Of a stretch of DNA of 64,000 bases, positions 20,001 to 29,291 are shown one piece after another. The stretch's first letter is position 1, and the number at the start of each line of letters is the position of its first letter. The DNA comes from Muribaculaceae bacterium (lineage in GTDB: Bacteria > Bacteroidota > Bacteroidia > Bacteroidales > Muribaculaceae): NCBI GenBank assembly GCA_017548365.1, contig JAFZAC010000007.1, positions 124,001-188,000 on the forward strand, in the 5' to 3' direction. The notes below the pieces were generated by a model that searched no databases, was not told where the DNA came from, and saw nothing but the letters and a program-made list of their open reading frames with translations. Made by a program: the position numbers and the translations under genes.

Positions 20001-20543
20001 AATGCCGGCATTGGACACAACATGACTCTGACGCTTGACGGAAACATTAATTACAGCGACGTGAGCAGCTACTATACCGCTATCGAAGCCGAAAAAGGTT
20101 CGGCGGGCAACATCAACTACGGATTGAGCGACCTGAGCAACGGACATCACACGCTCAAACTCAAAGTGTGGGACGTCTTCAACAATTCAAGCGAGAAAAC
20201 TATCACCTTTAACGTGATGAGTGGTCTCAAGCCCGAAATCGACGAGATAAAAGCCTTCCCCAATCCCGCCACAACATCAACGACTTTCATTATCACTCAC
20301 AATCGTCCCGAGGCAACGGTCACAATCACACTCGAGGTGTTCAACCTCATGGGACAACGCATGTGGAGCACAACGCAAAGCGGACGCAGCTCGATGTTCT
20401 CATCTTTCCCCATCACTTGGGACTTGAGTGACTATAGCGGCAGCCGACTGCCACGAGGCATCTACCTTTACAAGGCGACTATTTCTACCGATGGTCACCA
20501 AGAGAGCACCAAGACAAAGAAACTTGCCATCACTTCTCTTTGA
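17076..20543 (+). CDS. porU: Type IX secretion sortase PorU (C25 peptidase)
   Basis: Gingipain-related cysteine protease that removes T9SS sorting tails at the cell surface and links cargo to lipopolysaccharide (known for Porphyromonas PorU). Signal peptide 1-30. The N-terminal domain shows LATGKWVKIEVSQSGIYQIT (about 43-62). The C25 domain (about 395-780) carries the catalytic His in NYCGHGG (H646) and Cys in AATCEFSRHD (C680). The C-terminus (about 1055-1155) is a FlgD/sorting-domain-like fold ending GSRLPRGIYLYKATIS. Length 1155 aa is close to PorU of Porphyromonas. Its SAGE-like PSGGEN block after the Cys makes it the best candidate for the canonical sortase among the three paralogues here. 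It is followed by rex. Confidence 0.9.
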   Translation: MMIKYHKLHAFFSRALVVAMMILAAVGANAFTMSHYSDTSRLATGKWVKIEVSQSGIYQITSSDASKWGFNDLSRVRVFGYGGAQLSETLNEDDFLDDLPQVPVLRTSDRILFYAHGPLTWNWSSMNKIYLQSQHPYATKGYYFVTDDSSYSDLTPTTSQPTLSGSVVTSFNERIFHEEELINPGETGRVLLGEDFLTNNSQSFKFTLDGMVDGTTVNVFTRFAAKTLNTGSSVSFKYNGNNLAGTHNIVGITNEANHYHYNVVTALKQFTLNGTKDLTYTVTYTPGGTLNLARLDYITVNYERSLDLSGKSSLAFGLASVNESQYELSGVSSNTHVWDVTSKSGPVEMKLSTDGNKGRFSLPDNKYRELIAFNDNASFPSPTMSGAIDNQSIHGSPIPDMIILAPSEFLPQANQLANLHENIDSMRVMVIDHTKVFNEFSSGTPDASAYRLLCKYFYDRGTDPEGHRLGYLLLMGNGYCDNRLITSAGRAQNYPKLLVWESVESEDEMKSFTSDDIFGFLLDKSSMNNSTSMQIAVGRIPARSTIDASIAVNKIIKYSTQADYGNWKNSMLNVADNEDSGNHWRHGEAVIQTIAANGGENTNFNRVFLDDFEEKSDGSGSKFPDARKKMYKTLTEGVLWWNYCGHGGPSGWTGDGLLVTSDIENNLFYSHQPILFAATCEFSRHDGTNPSGGENVFFNPNGGCVAMICPPRLVYMADNRFLNITAARKMFDRDNNGQVMRVGDLLIYAKNNTVNGRDNSKRYHLYGDPAMRPAMPQLNAVIDQINGKEVNPDDMPVFEARQTMSITGHIENIEGEKQNDFNGLIESTLYDCEKSVSFTYSYNWRNPTTGATEERDSTLTYEERQNKLSLNVSRVNNGEFTFNITIPSEVTVSYDNYRPSLVSLYAYDPDKKVEATGSCDDFYIYGYDESVVADTIGPDISYMGLNSTNFNDGDNVNESPLLIATVSDESGINFSNAGIGHNMTLTLDGNINYSDVSSYYTAIEAEKGSAGNINYGLSDLSNGHHTLKLKVWDVFNNSSEKTITFNVMSGLKPEIDEIKAFPNPATTSTTFIITHNRPEATVTITLEVFNLMGQRMWSTTQSGRSSMFSSFPITWDLSDYSGSRLPRGIYLYKATISTDGHQESTKTKKLAITSL

Positions 20544-20610
20544 TTGGTAATGAGATAATCATCGTATGAGGTGAGGGCAAAACACGATTTAACACGATTT
20601 TCAAGCTAAT

Positions 20611-20643
20611 TTTGATATAAAATATTATTTTTTACTATATTTG
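20611..20643 (+). promoter_or_regulatory. rex promoter
   Basis: TTTG (20611-20614), 21 nt, TATATTTG (20636-20643). A tandem direct repeat AACACGATTT (20581-20590 and 20591-20600) lies just upstream of the -33 element and might be a regulator site; it is not a palindromic Rex operator. Confidence 0.7.
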
Positions 20644-20690
20644 CAGTTTGTATTGATATAGTCACAGTTTTTTTAATTAACGTTAAGCTA

Positions 20691-21365
20691 ATGAGCGACA
20701 AACCACGACATATCACACGCGACGTGCTTCCTGAGCCAACTCTCAGGCGGCTGCCTTGGTATTTAGCCTACGTTAAGATGCTTGACAGCAAGCATGAAGA
20801 CTATGTATCGTCAACACAAATCGCCAAGCGTTTAAACGTTGACGCATCACAAATTGCAAAAGATTTGTCTTTCCTTAACATCAAGGGAAAGACACGCATT
20901 GGATATGAAGTGCACCCGCTCAAAAAGGAACTCACCGAGTTCCTAGGATTCAAGCACAGGCACAATGCGTTCCTGGTTGGTACAGGCTCACTTGGGAGCG
21001 CTCTTATGCAAGACCTGGGACTGATGCAATATGGACTGAACATTGTCGCAGGCTTTGACATCAACCCCGAGATTGTGGGCAAAAACGTGGGAGATATTCC
21101 CATCTACGACATCAAAGAGCTTGCAGCAAGGCAACGCAGTTCAGGTGTATCAATTGCGATTATTGCAGTTCCGTTTGAAAACGCGCAAGAGGTTGCCGAC
21201 TACCTGGTTGAAAGCAACATAAAAGCCATTTGGAACTTTACACCCTATCGCATCAAGGTACCACGCAACATAGTGTTGCAAAACACTTCAATATACTCCG
21301 ACTTGGCCATCATGTACAACCGCATGGAATCGAGCTGGAACAACATTAAGAATACACCCAAGTGA
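20691..21365 (+). CDS. rex: Redox-sensing transcriptional repressor Rex
   Basis: Cytoplasmic NADH/NAD+-responsive repressor. The N-terminal winged helix (about 10-80) includes VSSTQIAKRLNVDASQIAKDL, the recognition region. The Rossmann domain starts with FLVGTGSLGSAL (about 95-106, GxGxxG) and ends in the swapped helix VLQNTSIYSDLAIMYNRME. Rex usually represses fermentation and respiration genes when NADH is low. At 224 aa it is full length. Its stop overlaps the GTG start of the next gene. Confidence 0.95.
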   Translation: MSDKPRHITRDVLPEPTLRRLPWYLAYVKMLDSKHEDYVSSTQIAKRLNVDASQIAKDLSFLNIKGKTRIGYEVHPLKKELTEFLGFKHRHNAFLVGTGSLGSALMQDLGLMQYGLNIVAGFDINPEIVGKNVGDIPIYDIKELAARQRSSGVSIAIIAVPFENAQEVADYLVESNIKAIWNFTPYRIKVPRNIVLQNTSIYSDLAIMYNRMESSWNNIKNTPK

Positions 21366-21943
21366 AGATTATAGGCATAAAAAATGGTGATGGCAGAGAG
21401 CTGCCACAACAAGTTTACCTCATTGCTGACTCGGCAGTGATAAGAAACAATAAACCTTTTTTTGTGCCACATTTTGCTCAAGCTTTCACAGGACGTCTAG
21501 CTTTAGTGTTGCACATCGACAGACTGGGAAAGCACATAGCACCAAGATTTGCTCATAGATACTGCTTGGCAGTAGCTCCAGCAATCAAGGTTACGGCTCA
21601 TAACTTAAACTTGCCACAATCGAGCGAGAGCAACTCTGCGTTGGCAAATGCCTTCGACGGTGCTTTACTGCTAGGTGATTTCAGCCCTGTCAACGAGGTG
21701 ACAGGCATTAACGGCACTTCTGTGACGGCAACTTTAAACAGCGATAATGCTGGCACAGGATCATTGACGAAAATGCAACTTGATTATCGTGAGATTGTAG
21801 CAAAACTGAGCACTTTCTTCACATTAAAAATGGGAGATTTGATCCTTGTGGAAATGGACACAAACGATTTTGAGCTTAAACCGGGCGACACCGTCAACGC
21901 CTCTTGCGGGGCACTGAAACGTCTCACCATCAGGGTAAAGTAA
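21362..21943 (+). CDS. Degenerate FAH-fold protein coupled to rex
   Basis: Starts with GTG overlapping the rex stop by 4 nt, so translation is probably coupled. The 193 residues follow the fumarylacetoacetate hydrolase (FAH) fold of Bacteroidales: SAVIRNNKPFFVPHF (24-38), IDRLGKHIAPRFAHRY (52-67), NAFDG (97-101), FFTLKMGDLILVEM near 155-170. In active FAH proteins the metal ligands are two Glu in a YExE strand and an Asp in DFTARD. Here the aligned positions are Arg45, Ala47 and Lys76, so all three ligands are lost. The N-terminus also lacks the usual GxNYxxH block. The reading frame is intact, which suggests a retained non-enzymatic role, perhaps connected with Rex; that is inference. Confidence 0.75.
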   Translation: MKIIGIKNGDGRELPQQVYLIADSAVIRNNKPFFVPHFAQAFTGRLALVLHIDRLGKHIAPRFAHRYCLAVAPAIKVTAHNLNLPQSSESNSALANAFDGALLLGDFSPVNEVTGINGTSVTATLNSDNAGTGSLTKMQLDYREIVAKLSTFFTLKMGDLILVEMDTNDFELKPGDTVNASCGALKRLTIRVK

Positions 21944-21990
21944 CAAGACATTAAAGAAAACAACTCTTGATAACATATATTTAAACTACT

Positions 21991-24900
21991 ATGCATAAGA
22001 AGTTTTTATTCAACATTTTAGGGCTGATAACCATCGCCGTGGCGACAACATTTAGCGCACAAGCTTACTCAGCTGCCAACTATGCCAATACGTCCAAACT
22101 GGCAACAGGCAAATGGGTAAAAATCGCTATACCCGAGAACGGTATTTACCAACTCACGTTTGAGGAATTAGCACAAATGGGATTCAGCAACCCGCAAGGA
22201 GTAAGAATCTATGGCGCTGGTGGATATGCCATAAACGAGAAACTCGATGGTTCACAAATCGATGATTTGCAGCCAGTTCCATTCAAAATCTTTGACAACA
22301 AAATCTGCTTCTACGGATGTGGAGTTGTAAATTACACACTCTCAACACCTACCGGAATTCCGCACTACACACGTGAGACCAACTGTTATGCCACCAAAGG
22401 ATATTATTTCCTCACTCAAGATGACGGAACCGATGCACTGGAACCCGAAATTGTACAAAGCTCTACCCCAAGCAGTGCTGTCATCAGGGCCACAAGCCTT
22501 GATTATTGGCACCACGAGCAAGACCTCATCTCTCCAGGAGAGTCGGGAAAAGAAATGCTTGGAGAAGCCATGACTGGAGCACAAGTCACAATTCCTTACA
22601 ACATCCCCGAACTATGCTCCGACTCTGCGACAGTCGTTAACTGTTGTGCTGGCGCCAAGGTTACTGCTGCCTCTTATGTTAAGGCTGAACTTAACGGATT
22701 AGATATGGACTATACGCTAAGCTCTTCCAAAATCTATGCTCCAGCCAACTCTTTTGTCTATTACAACTACGCTTCGCCTTACAATAAGATAAAACCCGAT
22801 GATGGTGTGCCTCAAAGTGGTAATGTGAATGTAAAAATTACATCGTCAACTGGAACTGTGAGCAGCGCATGGCTCAACTACATCATTATCACCTACTATC
22901 ACCTCAACGACCTCACCAACGCTGCCGACAACCAGTTGCGTGTGGGACTAAACAAAGTCACAAAAAACGACCGCATTACATTCAACAATGCTACACAAGA
23001 ATTGCAATTGTGGAACATTAACAATCCTAATGCTCCCAAAATGTGCGCATTAACCTCAGCTAACGATGTAATGGGGTTCTCTCCAAATGAGAACACCAAC
23101 TGGCAGCAATACATCGCTTTCGACCCAACCAAGGATCTGAAGAGCATCGACGGCTATGAAGAGATTGAAAATCAGAACATCCATGGGCTTCCCACCCCCG
23201 ACATGGTAATCATCACCAACGAAAAGCTCTTGCCTCAGGCCGAGCGCATCGCACAAATGCACCGTGACAACGACAACATGATAGTGCATGTTCTCGATCA
23301 GCAGAAGATTTTCAACGAGTTCTCAAGCGGCACGCCCGATGCCATGGGTATTCGCCTGATGAACAAGATGTTCTATGACCGCAACAGCAATAAATTCAAA
23401 AACATCCTAATGTTCGGTGCAGGTAATTACGACAACAGGCAATTGCGTGCCAAGAATGACTGCGCCATTCTCGTCTATGAAGCCGAAAACAGCAACGACG
23501 AGGAATACAGCTATGTGTGCGATGACTTCTTTGGTATTCTTGACGACAACTCTGGAACAAGTCTCGCTAGCGAATACCTACGAATGGGAGTAGGACGAAT
23601 ACCTTGCGCTTCATTGCAAGAAGCCGAAAGTGATGTGGATAAGCTCTTGGACTACGTCAACAACCCTGACTACGGAGCATGGCGCAATGACGTTATTCTC
23701 GTTGCCGACGATTATGACAACGGACTACATGCTTTCCAGACCGAAGGTATCAACGAAATTATTGTTGATGAACTCTCAACTGGATTGATGAACAACAAAG
23801 TCTACATAAGTCAATTCCCTACTGACCCCATCAGCAACTTCGCGTTTGACGCACGCAAGGAATTGATAGGCAAACTCACCGATGGACAATATTTCATGAC
23901 CTACGTTGGACACGGTGACAAGAACTACCTTACCAAGAATGTGCAGTTGTGGACCACCAATCAATCAAACACTGTAGAATATCCTCACTTGCCAATTCTC
24001 ACCACAGCCTGCTGCGACGTAGCAAGATACGACTGCAACGAGAGAGGACTTGTAGAAATCATGTTCCATAAGCCAGGAGGTGGAGCAATCGCAATGGTAA
24101 CTTCGGCACGTTCAGTTTATGCTAATGACAATGATGCCCTAAACCAAGCCTTTGTCAGGGCAATGTTCTGCTATAGTACTAAAGGATACATGCCCACCAT
24201 TGGCGAGGCCTACAAACTTTGTAAAAACTCGTTTGGTACTAAGACCAACAACAATAAAATGTCATTCATGCTACTCGGTGACCCGGCTATGAGAGTCAAC
24301 TATCCCAAGCCCTTCTTCAAGATCACCAAAATTAATGGTAATGATGTTGGAAACTCTGCCATTACATCGGGAGCAATGCAAGAAATCACGGTTGAGGCAA
24401 AGGTTTACAACCCTGACGGTAATACTATAAATACCAATTTCAACGGTGATGCAACCCTCTCCATCTATGACTATAAGAAAAAAGAGACCGAAATCACACA
24501 AAGAATTAACCGGATCGATGTGACAAGAGAGATTTTCTATCCTCAAAACTTGCTCACAAAGGTTAACGGACGTGTGGTTAACGGAGTATTTACCGCCAAG
24601 GCTGTTATTCCACGCTATATACTCTCTGCAGGCAATTATGGCTCGGTTAAGGTGTATGCCCACCAAGATGACAGCGAAGAGATGGTAAACGGCACTTTTG
24701 ATTTGCTTAAGCTCAATTCCTATAACGAAAGCGCCAGTCTCACCGTGCAAGACAATACACCTCCAGTCATTGAAACAATCTACTTCAATGATGAGCAATC
24801 ATTCTCCAACGGAGCTCTTATTCCAGCCAACAGCACTCTATACATACGTGCTACCGACGATTATGCATTCAACAACCAGTCGGTGGCAGTGGGCAACAGC

Positions 24901-25395
24901 ATGAACCTATTGCTCGATGGCGGAAAGACAACATACCCTTACATCAAGAGCTATTCCACAATGACCAACGAAGGAAAAGAACTTGCAATTGAGTTCCCCA
25001 TGGATCTTAGCGAAGGACGACACACCCTCCAATACACTGTATATGACGCTGCCGGTAACAAAGCTACTGAAATCGTGTCATTCCTTGTTGGAACCGAGTC
25101 ACAACTCGATCTCACTGTTGAAGAAGAACCTGCTGTCAACGAGGCAACATTTGATGTTAGCACTACACTAACAAGCCCTCAAGTGACCATCAAGGTACTT
25201 GACAATGTGGGAAATCTTGTATGGAGCACTACTACCGACTCTTTCCCATATACTTGGGACCTAAAGGACAACAATGGCAACAGAGTGCCTGCTGGTGTCT
25301 ACAAGTTCTTTGGAACTTATAAAAATAACAACAATTATGGCGGCACCCAAATAGGACACATCATCGTTATCGAACCCAACAAGAGCAACAATTAA
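21991..25395 (+). CDS. PorU-like C25 peptidase, paralogue 2
   Basis: Second PorU-like protein, 1134 aa. A signal peptide (1-25) precedes LATGKWVKIAIPENGIYQLT, the same N-terminal block as porU. The C25 domain keeps its dyad: His641 in YVGHGDKN and Cys675 in TACCDVARYD. The block after the Cys reads ERGLVEIMFHKPGGGAIAM, unlike the PSGGEN type of the first copy. The C-terminal region ends with a FlgD-like fold (FPYTWDLKDNNGNRVPAGVY). It lies 47 bp after the FAH-like gene and may share the rex transcript. An active surface protease or second sortase is likely; its targets are unknown. Confidence 0.85.
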   Translation: MHKKFLFNILGLITIAVATTFSAQAYSAANYANTSKLATGKWVKIAIPENGIYQLTFEELAQMGFSNPQGVRIYGAGGYAINEKLDGSQIDDLQPVPFKIFDNKICFYGCGVVNYTLSTPTGIPHYTRETNCYATKGYYFLTQDDGTDALEPEIVQSSTPSSAVIRATSLDYWHHEQDLISPGESGKEMLGEAMTGAQVTIPYNIPELCSDSATVVNCCAGAKVTAASYVKAELNGLDMDYTLSSSKIYAPANSFVYYNYASPYNKIKPDDGVPQSGNVNVKITSSTGTVSSAWLNYIIITYYHLNDLTNAADNQLRVGLNKVTKNDRITFNNATQELQLWNINNPNAPKMCALTSANDVMGFSPNENTNWQQYIAFDPTKDLKSIDGYEEIENQNIHGLPTPDMVIITNEKLLPQAERIAQMHRDNDNMIVHVLDQQKIFNEFSSGTPDAMGIRLMNKMFYDRNSNKFKNILMFGAGNYDNRQLRAKNDCAILVYEAENSNDEEYSYVCDDFFGILDDNSGTSLASEYLRMGVGRIPCASLQEAESDVDKLLDYVNNPDYGAWRNDVILVADDYDNGLHAFQTEGINEIIVDELSTGLMNNKVYISQFPTDPISNFAFDARKELIGKLTDGQYFMTYVGHGDKNYLTKNVQLWTTNQSNTVEYPHLPILTTACCDVARYDCNERGLVEIMFHKPGGGAIAMVTSARSVYANDNDALNQAFVRAMFCYSTKGYMPTIGEAYKLCKNSFGTKTNNNKMSFMLLGDPAMRVNYPKPFFKITKINGNDVGNSAITSGAMQEITVEAKVYNPDGNTINTNFNGDATLSIYDYKKKETEITQRINRIDVTREIFYPQNLLTKVNGRVVNGVFTAKAVIPRYILSAGNYGSVKVYAHQDDSEEMVNGTFDLLKLNSYNESASLTVQDNTPPVIETIYFNDEQSFSNGALIPANSTLYIRATDDYAFNNQSVAVGNSMNLLLDGGKTTYPYIKSYSTMTNEGKELAIEFPMDLSEGRHTLQYTVYDAAGNKATEIVSFLVGTESQLDLTVEEEPAVNEATFDVSTTLTSPQVTIKVLDNVGNLVWSTTTDSFPYTWDLKDNNGNRVPAGVYKFFGTYKNNNNYGGTQIGHIIVIEPNKSNN

Positions 25396-25430
25396 AACCA
25401 AGTATTTTAGTTGAATTAAACCATACAAAC

Positions 25431-25476
25431 AAAAGCATTTCGTTCTCCAATACAGGAGTTCGAAATGCTTTTTATT
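25431..25476 (+). terminator. Rho-independent terminator
   Basis: AAAAGCATTTCG pairs with CGAAATGCTTTT, with an inner CTCC/GGAG extension across a 2-nt mismatch, then a T-tract. It separates the two PorU paralogues, so the second copy must have its own promoter, although none was clear in 25477-25668. Confidence 0.88.
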
Positions 25477-25668
25477 TAGGTATAATAAAAAGCCGCATTC
25501 TCCTATAACAACAAAAAAGCGAGGAGCCAACCCAAAACTAAGTTTCAAATCAGAATATAAGATGTTATCTCACAACATCTGCAATAAATAGCATTATTAT
25601 ACGTTAATAATATAATATATAGACATTCAATAATATCGAATAAGCATCTATAAACACATAATCACGTC

Positions 25669-28600
25669 ATGAATAAAAGTCTTTTATTCTCAGCCTTTTG
25701 TTTAATAGCATTCACTACTTGCTCTTTCATGGCAAGTGCATTACCTACTTCTAATTTTGCATCATCATCATGCCTGGCAACAGGAAGATGGGTTAAAATA
25801 GAAATACCCGAAGACGGCATTTACCAAATAACCTATAATGAGCTAAAAAATATGGGGTTTAACAATCCTCAAAGCGTTAGAATTTATGGTACAGGAGGAC
25901 ACCCAATAAGCGAGATTCTCGACGGCAATGCCACCGACGACCTAGTTCAAATTCCATGTAAAGACCTTGACAACAAGTTGTGTTTCTACGCATGTGGTCC
26001 TACTCAACACAAACTTGTCGACCCTAGTTCTCCCACAAGCAGCCCTCGTTTTTTGCGAACCTTCAACTGCTACTCTAAAGCTGGATACTACTTTCTCACA
26101 GATAATAACAAAATACCAAGAAAAGAACCTGAAAATTGCAGTTATGGTATTACTGGTCAAAATCTCAGGCCAACAAGCCTTGACTACGCCACACATGAAC
26201 AAGAATTAATCTCTGTCTCTCAATCAGGCAAAGACATGCTTGGAGAAATCTTTGAGAATAACAACTTTTCTTTGAGTTTCTCATTGCCCGAATTATGTCC
26301 AGACTCTTCAATAATTGTCAATCCATGTGTTGCAGCCAAGAGTAAGAGCATTTCAACTCTTACAGGAACTTGCAACGACAATGAATTAGAATTCCCTCTT
26401 GCAACGTCACGCATCTATGCTGCATCTTCTGAGTATGTGTTCTATAACTTAGCATCCCCCTGGGCAGCATATAATGCAAACAGTAGTAGTTCAACAATTG
26501 ACAACGGCAACATAACAATTGGATTAAACCTTATTAACTCCGATTTGACATGGGCGCGTTTGGATTATTGCATTTTAACTTACTACCATTATAATATAAT
26601 CAACAATGCCCAGCATGGACAGATGCGAATGGCATTCAACAATATCAAAACTAACGATATTATAGCGCTTAAAGGTTCTAACAGGGTACAAATGTGGGAC
26701 ATATCTTCACCAAACGAACCAGTAAGCTATACACTCTCCTCCTATGGAGAATACATAGGTTTCACACCACATAATTCAGCCGATTGGACTCAATTCATAG
26801 CATTCGATCCAAGATTTGACCTCAAGAGCATAACAAGTTTTGAGGAGATAGAGAACCAGAATATTCATGCTCTTTCCACACCCGACATGATTATCGTCAC
26901 ATGCCAGGAACTCATGCCCCAAGCCGAGCGCGTCGCACAAATGCATCGAGACAATGACAACATGATAGTACACGTGCTTGACCAGCAGCAAATTTTCAAT
27001 GAGTTTTCAAGCGGAACGCCAAATGCCATGGCAATACGCTTGATGAACAAGATGTTTTATGACCGCAACAATGAAAAGTTTAAATACCTTCTCATGTTTG
27101 GCGCTGGAAAACAGGACAACCGTCAAATTTTAGGAAAGAACGAATGTACTATCCTTGTCTATGAATCCTCGGTAAGCAATGATGAAAACAACAGCTATGT
27201 GAGCGACGACTTCTTCGGCATGCTTGATGACAACTCAGGAACAAACCCCGCTGGAGAAATGCTTAGGCTTAGTGTTGGACGCATTCCATGCGCAACAATC
27301 GATGAAGCGACAAGCGATGTAGACAAACTGCTCAACTATGTCAATAATCCCGATTATGGACCATGGCGAAACAATGCGCTATTTGTAGCCGACTATGTTT
27401 ATGGCTACCCCGAGGATCCTTCTACCGAAACTTTTATGCACGAAAGTCAGGCCGAAGGCATCTCAAACATTATCAACGATGAACTCAATGCAGGATTCAT
27501 ACAAAATAAGGTCTATGTCAATCAATTTCCTAAAGACCCTGCCACAGGATTCCTACTCGAAGGACGCCGAAGTATGAATCAGCTCCTTGAGAGCGGACAA
27601 TATTTCATGACTTATGTGGGACATGGCAATGGTTCAGCATTAACCAAAGAGGTGAAGTTGTGGACTACTAACGAATCGAAAAACTCCACCTACCCTCACT
27701 TACCCATTATCTCAACTGCATGCTGTGACGTGGCAAGATATGACGGCAGCCAACGTGGACTTATGGAAATTATGTTCCACAATCCCGATGGAGGAGCTAT
27801 TGCTATGTTAACAGCAACACGTTCGGCCTACGCCAGTGGAAATGATGCACTCAATCAAGCTTTTGTGAGAGAATTATTCAGCTTCAACACCACTGGAAAA
27901 ATGCCAACGGTGGGAGAAGCATACATGCGCTGCAAGCAGTCGTTTGGCAATACAACATCCTATAACAAGATGATGTTTTCGCTTCTTGGAGACCCTGCTA
28001 TCAAGGTCAACTATCCCAAGCCATACTTTAAAATCACTAAAATAAACGGCAAAACTGTTTCTACATCCAACATTTCTTCGGGTGCCCTCCAAAAAGTAAC
28101 TGTAGAAGCAAAAGTCTACACACCCGATGGAACAACCGTTGACTCTTCTTTCAATGGAGATGCCACCTTGTCTATTTACGACTATCTCAAAAAAGAGACG
28201 ACATACAACAGTCGTGACATCTACTACCCACGCAAGCTACTCACTCAAGTTAGCGGAAGAGTGAAAAACGGAATCTTTACAGCTCAGGCCGTGATTCCAC
28301 GATTCACCCAATATGCAGGAGCCAATGGCATGGTGTCAGTTTATGCTCACCGCGACAACAGTGACGAAATGGTAAATGGCTCTTTTGCAAAGCTGACACT
28401 CAACGCCTATAATGAAAACAATGCGCAAACCGTTCATGATGACGTGCCCCCAACTATCGACGCCATTTATTTCAACGACGAGTTTGACTTTGAGCACGGC
28501 GAGCTTGTACCAACTTCATCCATCCTTTTCATTCGCGCTACCGACGACTATGCATTTAACAACCAGGACTTAGCTATTGGTAACGGCATGAACCTCAAAA

Positions 28601-29085
28601 TTGATGGAGGCAAGACAAGTTATCCCAACATCAATACCTATACTACTATAACCGACAATGGCAAATCTTTATTGTTGCAACTGCCCATGAACCTCTCAGA
28701 GGGCGAACACAGTCTGCAATACACCATCTACGACGCAGCTGGGAACATGACTACCAAAGTTCTCAACTTTGCTGTGGGCGGCAATCAACAAGTGTCATTA
28801 TCTGTCGAGCAAGAACCAGCTATCGACTTTGCCACCTTCAACATGTCGACAATTCTCCCAACAGCTCCCACTGTAAAAATCAGGGTATTCAATCATTTAG
28901 GAGATATTGTGTGGAGTAAAGATGTCAGCTCATTCCCTTATGACTGGGATTTGAGAAACAATGCTGGCAACCGTCTGCCGCCAGGAGTCTATACTTTCTA
29001 TGGCAAGTACAATGACGGAACTGTTCATGGCGGCACTAACATCGGAACGATAATTATTGGCGAAGATTACCAAATCCAGAATTAA
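25669..29085 (+). CDS. PorU-like C25 peptidase, paralogue 3
   Basis: Third PorU-like protein, 1138 aa, much closer to paralogue 2 than to porU. Both share FDPxxDLKSI, the ENQNIH-STPDM(I/V)I blocks and the QAERVAQMHRDNDNMIVHVL stretch, so they arose by a recent tandem duplication. Signal peptide 1-24. Catalytic pair His652 (YVGHGNGS) and Cys686 (TACCDVARYD) is intact. The C-terminal FlgD-like fold includes FPYDWDLRNNAGNRLPPGVY. It is monocistronic between two terminators. Difference in function from paralogue 2 cannot be told from sequence. Confidence 0.85.
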   Translation: MNKSLLFSAFCLIAFTTCSFMASALPTSNFASSSCLATGRWVKIEIPEDGIYQITYNELKNMGFNNPQSVRIYGTGGHPISEILDGNATDDLVQIPCKDLDNKLCFYACGPTQHKLVDPSSPTSSPRFLRTFNCYSKAGYYFLTDNNKIPRKEPENCSYGITGQNLRPTSLDYATHEQELISVSQSGKDMLGEIFENNNFSLSFSLPELCPDSSIIVNPCVAAKSKSISTLTGTCNDNELEFPLATSRIYAASSEYVFYNLASPWAAYNANSSSSTIDNGNITIGLNLINSDLTWARLDYCILTYYHYNIINNAQHGQMRMAFNNIKTNDIIALKGSNRVQMWDISSPNEPVSYTLSSYGEYIGFTPHNSADWTQFIAFDPRFDLKSITSFEEIENQNIHALSTPDMIIVTCQELMPQAERVAQMHRDNDNMIVHVLDQQQIFNEFSSGTPNAMAIRLMNKMFYDRNNEKFKYLLMFGAGKQDNRQILGKNECTILVYESSVSNDENNSYVSDDFFGMLDDNSGTNPAGEMLRLSVGRIPCATIDEATSDVDKLLNYVNNPDYGPWRNNALFVADYVYGYPEDPSTETFMHESQAEGISNIINDELNAGFIQNKVYVNQFPKDPATGFLLEGRRSMNQLLESGQYFMTYVGHGNGSALTKEVKLWTTNESKNSTYPHLPIISTACCDVARYDGSQRGLMEIMFHNPDGGAIAMLTATRSAYASGNDALNQAFVRELFSFNTTGKMPTVGEAYMRCKQSFGNTTSYNKMMFSLLGDPAIKVNYPKPYFKITKINGKTVSTSNISSGALQKVTVEAKVYTPDGTTVDSSFNGDATLSIYDYLKKETTYNSRDIYYPRKLLTQVSGRVKNGIFTAQAVIPRFTQYAGANGMVSVYAHRDNSDEMVNGSFAKLTLNAYNENNAQTVHDDVPPTIDAIYFNDEFDFEHGELVPTSSILFIRATDDYAFNNQDLAIGNGMNLKIDGGKTSYPNINTYTTITDNGKSLLLQLPMNLSEGEHSLQYTIYDAAGNMTTKVLNFAVGGNQQVSLSVEQEPAIDFATFNMSTILPTAPTVKIRVFNHLGDIVWSKDVSSFPYDWDLRNNAGNRLPPGVYTFYGKYNDGTVHGGTNIGTIIIGEDYQIQN

Positions 29086-29105
29086 CAATACTTTCCATTA
29101 CATCT

Positions 29106-29152
29106 ACTACTCCATGGTTATGCACATAGCCTAATCATGGAGTAGTTTTTTT
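29106..29152 (+). terminator. Rho-independent terminator
   Basis: ACTACTCCATG and CATGGAGTAGT form an 11-bp stem followed by a run of seven T. Confidence 0.9.
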
Positions 29153-29236
29153 GCGGCAACAGCTATGTTTTCACTTTGATTTTGCCTATAAGTTATTTTA
29201 AATCAAGATATTTTTTTTATTCTAAAGTTTTATTAT

Positions 29237-29244
29237 TAATTTTG
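29237..29244 (+). promoter_or_regulatory. -7 element before the first LRR/dockerin gene
   Basis: TAATTTTG fits the -7 consensus 47 bp before the ATG. No TTTG lies 19-21 nt upstream, so the promoter assignment is partial. Confidence 0.45.
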
Positions 29245-29291
29245 CATGTTGATACTTTATATAATAGTTAATAATATTACAAAGCAATATA

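Noticed and set aside
20581..20600. Rex operator at a tandem AACACGATTT repeat
   Set aside because: Rex sites are palindromic (TTGTGA-type halves); this is a direct repeat.
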